From assembly GCA_003519485.1 (NCBI GenBank), contig DOWQ01000143.1:3545-9999 (forward strand): a stretch of DNA of 6,455 nt, written 5' to 3'. The notes under the pieces were generated by a model. It was not told the DNA's origin and searched no databases. It worked only from the letters and a program-made list of their open reading frames with translations. The DNA is from Streptomyces sp. (lineage in GTDB: Bacteria; Actinomycetota; Actinomycetes; Streptomycetales; Streptomycetaceae). Both the position numbers and the translations under genes were made by a program. Below, piece after piece: positions 4,277 through 6,455 of this stretch (positions within the stretch are counted from its first letter, which is position 1; each line of letters starts with the position of its first letter).

Positions 4277-5917
4277 CTATTCAGTGAGTAGGAGTGGGTC
4301 TTGGGCCCGTTTCTGCTCACTGCGGACATCCCGAACGGTTTTGGGTGTCCTGGTCTCCCGCGTTCGCTGAGTTCCCGTCCGGCGACGTGCATCGTGTGCA
4401 CGCTCCGTGACGAGTGGGCGGGTTTCCTCACGCCCTCGTGCGTCCGGTCCGGCCTGGACGGTCCGATGCCCGTACCCATCGCTCCGGTGGATACGGGGCG
4501 GTGCCGCCCGTCGCCGGATCGGATGCCCGAGAGCGCGTCGCCCGATGGCGATACCGGCGGCATCGTGTCGGGACATCTTTCGCTTGTTGCTGGTGAGGGG
4601 CTTGCGCCAGTGCTGGTCGCCCCACATCGACGTGTACGCCGGGTCCACGGCCACGATGGCAAGGTCCTGGTCGGCGGCCATCGACACGAGCCGGGTTTTG
4701 AGCTTGCCGGTCGGGATGCCGGAGACGAGCTGCCGGAACCGCTTCTTACGGCCGTGCTTCTCGCGGGTCTTCTCAGCGGTGAAGTCCAGGTTCTCGATAC
4801 CGATCGCCGAGACACCGCAGCGCGTGGCCCAGTGCAACAACTGGCTGATGGCGTGCCGGACCTGGGCATCGCGGTGGTCTGCGGTTCCGGACAGGTCGTA
4901 GAAGAACCTCTGCGGGTCGCCGACAGGGTTGCCGTGGGCATCGAGGCGGTAGGCGGCGAAGTGGTCGGCGTTCGTGTCGACGCCGATCAGGCCGGCGGCG
5001 CGGGCTGCCTCCAACGGGAGAGTCCTGACCACCGGTCGGGTCCACGACGCGGTGAGGTACCAGCGTCCGCGTGCCGTGTCGCAGTGGATGCGGTAGGCCA
5101 CGGCCCGGTTCGCTTCGATACGGTCGTGCCACTCCTCGCCCCGGTGCTGGAAGGCCACCTTGGAAGTTAGGACGTACCGGCCGTGCCTGGCGTTCGCCAG
5201 GTGGGCGAGCGGCGTGGGCAGCTTGATGCTGACTTCGCCGTCCGGGGCGACGCGGATCGTCTCGTTTCCGAAGCGTTTGCCGGACTCGCCGTCAGCGGCG
5301 AGGAACCAGCGCGACGCTTCCCACCGCTCACGCCACCCGGCTTCGGTGAGCTGGGCGGTTCCAAGGTTGTGGCGGTTGCCCAGGAGCCTGCGTCCGCCGC
5401 GCACGACATGCACGACACCGGCCTTGCGCTCAGCACGGGCGACGTCGAGACGGTGTTCCAGAATCGCGAGACGGCGGGACTTGTGGAACCACTCGCCCTT
5501 GGAGCGGTATCCGCCCGGTGCCCGCCGGGTGCCCTTCTCCCCGAGAGGCAGGGACAGGCGGTGCATCAGGGTACGGACACCGGCCTCCAGCCCCTGGATG
5601 TGGGCGAGCTGGCAGCGCCGGGAGAGCGCCCACTGGTCATGCGTGGCCTTCGTGATCGACCCGGCCCACCGGGAGGACGACTCGGCCGTCAATCCCTGCT
5701 TCCGGGCTGCCCACGTCTGCGAGCTGTGGTCCAGTCCGTCGGCGCAGCGCGCCTTGAGGTCCAGCGACGCCAGACGCCCGAGGTGCTCACTGATCAGGCG
5801 CAACACTTTGTCGTCCCCGGGCGTGAGGTGCCTGAGGCGGTCGCGTATCGCCACGCCGGACGGGCCGAGCGCGACGAACGGCGCGTCGATGGTGCGGAGC
5901 TGCTTCTTCTCACTCAT
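4277..5917 (-). CDS. tnpB: IS607-type TnpB, RuvC-fold RNA-guided nuclease, zinc-ribbon-less form (546 aa)
   Basis: This is the accessory protein of the IS607 element. TnpB proteins are RNA-guided DNA nucleases and relatives of the Cas12 ancestor. The RuvC triad is complete: Asp314 in GVDTNADHF, Glu375 in IGIENLDF and Asp452 in SRHDAAGIAIGRRALG. The block VDPAYTSMWG (424-433) matches the place where typical TnpB has its first zinc-ribbon cysteines, but no cysteine occurs after residue 367 and there is no CxxC pair. The N-terminal ~300 residues should form the recognition and wedge parts. The last ~80 residues are Arg-rich. The protein is longer than the compact ~400-residue TnpBs. I chose ATG 5917, which overlaps the tnpA stop by 8 bases, over an in-frame start 33 bases upstream. 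The ribosome binding site is weak, so translation probably depends on coupling to tnpA. Confidence 0.92.
   Translation of the reverse strand: MSEKKQLRTIDAPFVALGPSGVAIRDRLRHLTPGDDKVLRLISEHLGRLASLDLKARCADGLDHSSQTWAARKQGLTAESSSRWAGSITKATHDQWALSRRCQLAHIQGLEAGVRTLMHRLSLPLGEKGTRRAPGGYRSKGEWFHKSRRLAILEHRLDVARAERKAGVVHVVRGGRRLLGNRHNLGTAQLTEAGWRERWEASRWFLAADGESGKRFGNETIRVAPDGEVSIKLPTPLAHLANARHGRYVLTSKVAFQHRGEEWHDRIEANRAVAYRIHCDTARGRWYLTASWTRPVVRTLPLEAARAAGLIGVDTNADHFAAYRLDAHGNPVGDPQRFFYDLSGTADHRDAQVRHAISQLLHWATRCGVSAIGIENLDFTAEKTREKHGRKKRFRQLVSGIPTGKLKTRLVSMAADQDLAIVAVDPAYTSMWGDQHWRKPLTSNKRKMSRHDAAGIAIGRRALGHPIRRRAAPPRIHRSDGYGHRTVQAGPDARGREETRPLVTERAHDARRRTGTQRTRETRTPKTVRDVRSEQKRAQDPLLLTE
4324..4350 (-). 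ncRNA. Hairpin near the end of tnpB; candidate distal omega-RNA stem
   Basis: GGACATCCC (4324-4332) and GGGTGTCC (4343-4350) form eight base pairs with a one-base bulge and a 10-base loop. It lies 45-75 bases before the tnpB stop, in the coding region. It is the most distal clear stem before the presumed transposon end and could belong to the guide RNA scaffold. The evidence is structural only. Confidence 0.3.
4469..4497 (-). ncRNA. Strong hairpin within the tnpB 3' end; candidate omega-RNA element
   Basis: On the minus-strand RNA, CCCGTATCCACCG pairs with CGATGGGTACGGG around a 3-base GAG loop. That makes 13 positions, with one G-U wobble and one C-A mismatch. Further stems lie downstream at 4410-4439, 4386-4402 and 4324-4350. 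TnpB guide RNAs are known to overlap the end of tnpB and run to the element end, and a series of stems fits this. Coding-sequence GC content could also produce such hairpins by chance. Confidence 0.4.
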
Positions 5918-6455
5918 CGGCCGCCGCCGCTTCAAGCGCTTTGCGGGCACGGTTCTTCGCCGAGCGGCGGCCGTACAGGCGAGCGCAGAACGACGTCAGC
6001 ACCTCCACCATGTCCCGCACCAGGTCGTCTTCGACCTCGCCGTCATCGAGCACGACCAGGCGCCGACCGTGCGCGGACAGAGCAGCCTCGACCAGTTCGA
6101 CGTTCATCCGGCCAAGGCGGTCTTTGTGCTCCACCACCACGCATGTCACATCCGGATCGGCCAGCAGGCGACGGGCCTTACTGCGACTGCCGTTCATGCC
6201 CGAGCCGATCTCCGACTCCACGCGCACGACACGGTGACCGGCCTTCGCCGCCCACGCCGACAACCGGGCGACCTGCCGCTCAAGGTCGGCTTTCTGGTCA
6301 TGGGAGGAGACACGGGCATACAGGCCCAGACCACCAACAGCTTTAGGCGTGGTGTTCGCGTCGATGTTCACCAAAATCGTGCGCGGTCCGACACGCTGAG
6401 CAGGCACTGGCAATGTGCCCTCACGGAACCACCGATAGGCGGTATGCGGGTGCAC
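5910..6455 (-). CDS. tnpA: IS607-family serine recombinase TnpA, 5' end outside window (181+ aa)
   Basis: This is the transposase of the element, a small serine recombinase with an N-terminal MerR-like DNA-binding helix and a following catalytic domain. The visible start HPHTAYRWFREGTLPVPAQRVGPRTILVN is the end of the helix-turn-helix. The catalytic block LYARVSSHDQKADLERQ gives Arg48 and nucleophile Ser50, numbered from the window edge. EHKDRLGRMN (110-119) supplies the conserved Asp-Arg-Leu-x-Arg motif. The first visible codon is a GTG, but relatives begin about 10-12 residues earlier, so I read it as an internal Val and the gene as running off the edge. It ends with TGA at 5912-5910, overlapping the tnpB start. 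The catalytic residues seen are intact. Confidence 0.94.
   Translation of the reverse strand: MHPHTAYRWFREGTLPVPAQRVGPRTILVNIDANTTPKAVGGLGLYARVSSHDQKADLERQVARLSAWAAKAGHRVVRVESEIGSGMNGSRSKARRLLADPDVTCVVVEHKDRLGRMNVELVEAALSAHGRRLVVLDDGEVEDDLVRDMVEVLTSFCARLYGRRSAKNRARKALEAAAADE

Larger units (their letters stand above)
4277..6455 (-). mobile_element. IS607-family insertion sequence (tnpA-tnpB), left end outside window
   Basis: The overlapping gene pair of a serine recombinase TnpA and a long TnpB on one strand defines the IS607 group. The tnpA start and the left end lie beyond the right edge of the window. The other end must fall at or just past the tnpB stop (4277), since the next gene starts at 4264. 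IS607 elements lack terminal inverted repeats and target duplications, so the exact boundary cannot be read from this sequence. A small stem (CCTA at 4276-4279 with TAGG at 4289-4292) straddles the stop codon and may mark the end. The recombinase looks intact as far as it can be seen. Confidence 0.88.

Noticed and set aside
3143..4291. 382-codon plus-strand frame
   Set aside because: It lies antisense to the GntR regulator and the aconitase X N-terminus, both clear family members. It has no domain and an Arg/Gly-rich composition.
4301..5170. 289-codon plus-strand frame
   Set aside because: Antisense to the tnpB RuvC region. Its Val/Gly/Asp-rich residues come from the GC-rich complementary strand.
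5183..6346. 387-codon plus-strand frame
   Set aside because: Antisense shadow of tnpB and tnpA, which have intact catalytic motifs on the minus strand.
1..6455. CRISPR array, tRNA, rRNA or riboswitch
   Set aside because: No regularly spaced repeats, cloverleaf arms with a T-loop motif, or rRNA-like stretches were found by eye.

Overview
The window is very GC-rich with strong G/C bias at third codon positions. Its protein families (an XRE regulator paired with a type I methionine aminopeptidase, a FCD-GntR regulator, a long IS607-type TnpB) point to a Streptomyces-like actinobacterium. This looks like an accessory, partly decaying chromosomal region rather than a core housekeeping one.

Layout. 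Positions 1-404 hold short GC-rich direct repeats and no convincing gene, apart from one weak small-ORF candidate. At 405-1508 a small XRE-family regulator (minus) and a complete methionine aminopeptidase (plus) are divergently transcribed. They share a 60-base promoter region with a near-perfect 22-bp AT-rich palindrome. Between 1611 and 1831 lies the remnant of a VOC (glyoxalase-fold) protein that has lost its N-terminus and carries a -1 frameshift. A GC-rich hairpin at 1981-2018 follows, lying between convergent units.

From 4264 down to 2045 on the minus strand is a three-gene unit: a FCD-type GntR regulator, the large (catalytic) subunit of an aconitase X dehydratase, and its swivel-domain small subunit. 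The large subunit is broken. Compared with my recollection of the family, about 55-65 residues between the YGDFLD and KALG motifs are gone and the frame changes at the junction. The small subunit and the regulator are intact, so the catabolic enzyme has probably been lost recently while its operon remains.

From 4277 to the right edge, on the same strand, is an IS607-family element: a serine recombinase TnpA (running off the window edge) overlapping a TnpB RNA-guided nuclease-type protein. The tnpB stop codon is only 12 bases from the gntR start and overlaps its ribosome binding site. The element therefore sits immediately upstream of the aconitase X operon, has very probably displaced its native promoter, and may now drive it by read-through. 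TnpB keeps all three RuvC acidic residues but lacks the usual zinc-ribbon cysteines. The 3' part of tnpB contains several hairpins, as expected for an overlapping guide (omega) RNA. I found no CRISPR array, tRNA or rRNA, and no clearly new multi-gene system. The most interesting points are the IS607/gntR junction, the zinc-ribbon-less TnpB, and the operator between the XRE regulator and the aminopeptidase.
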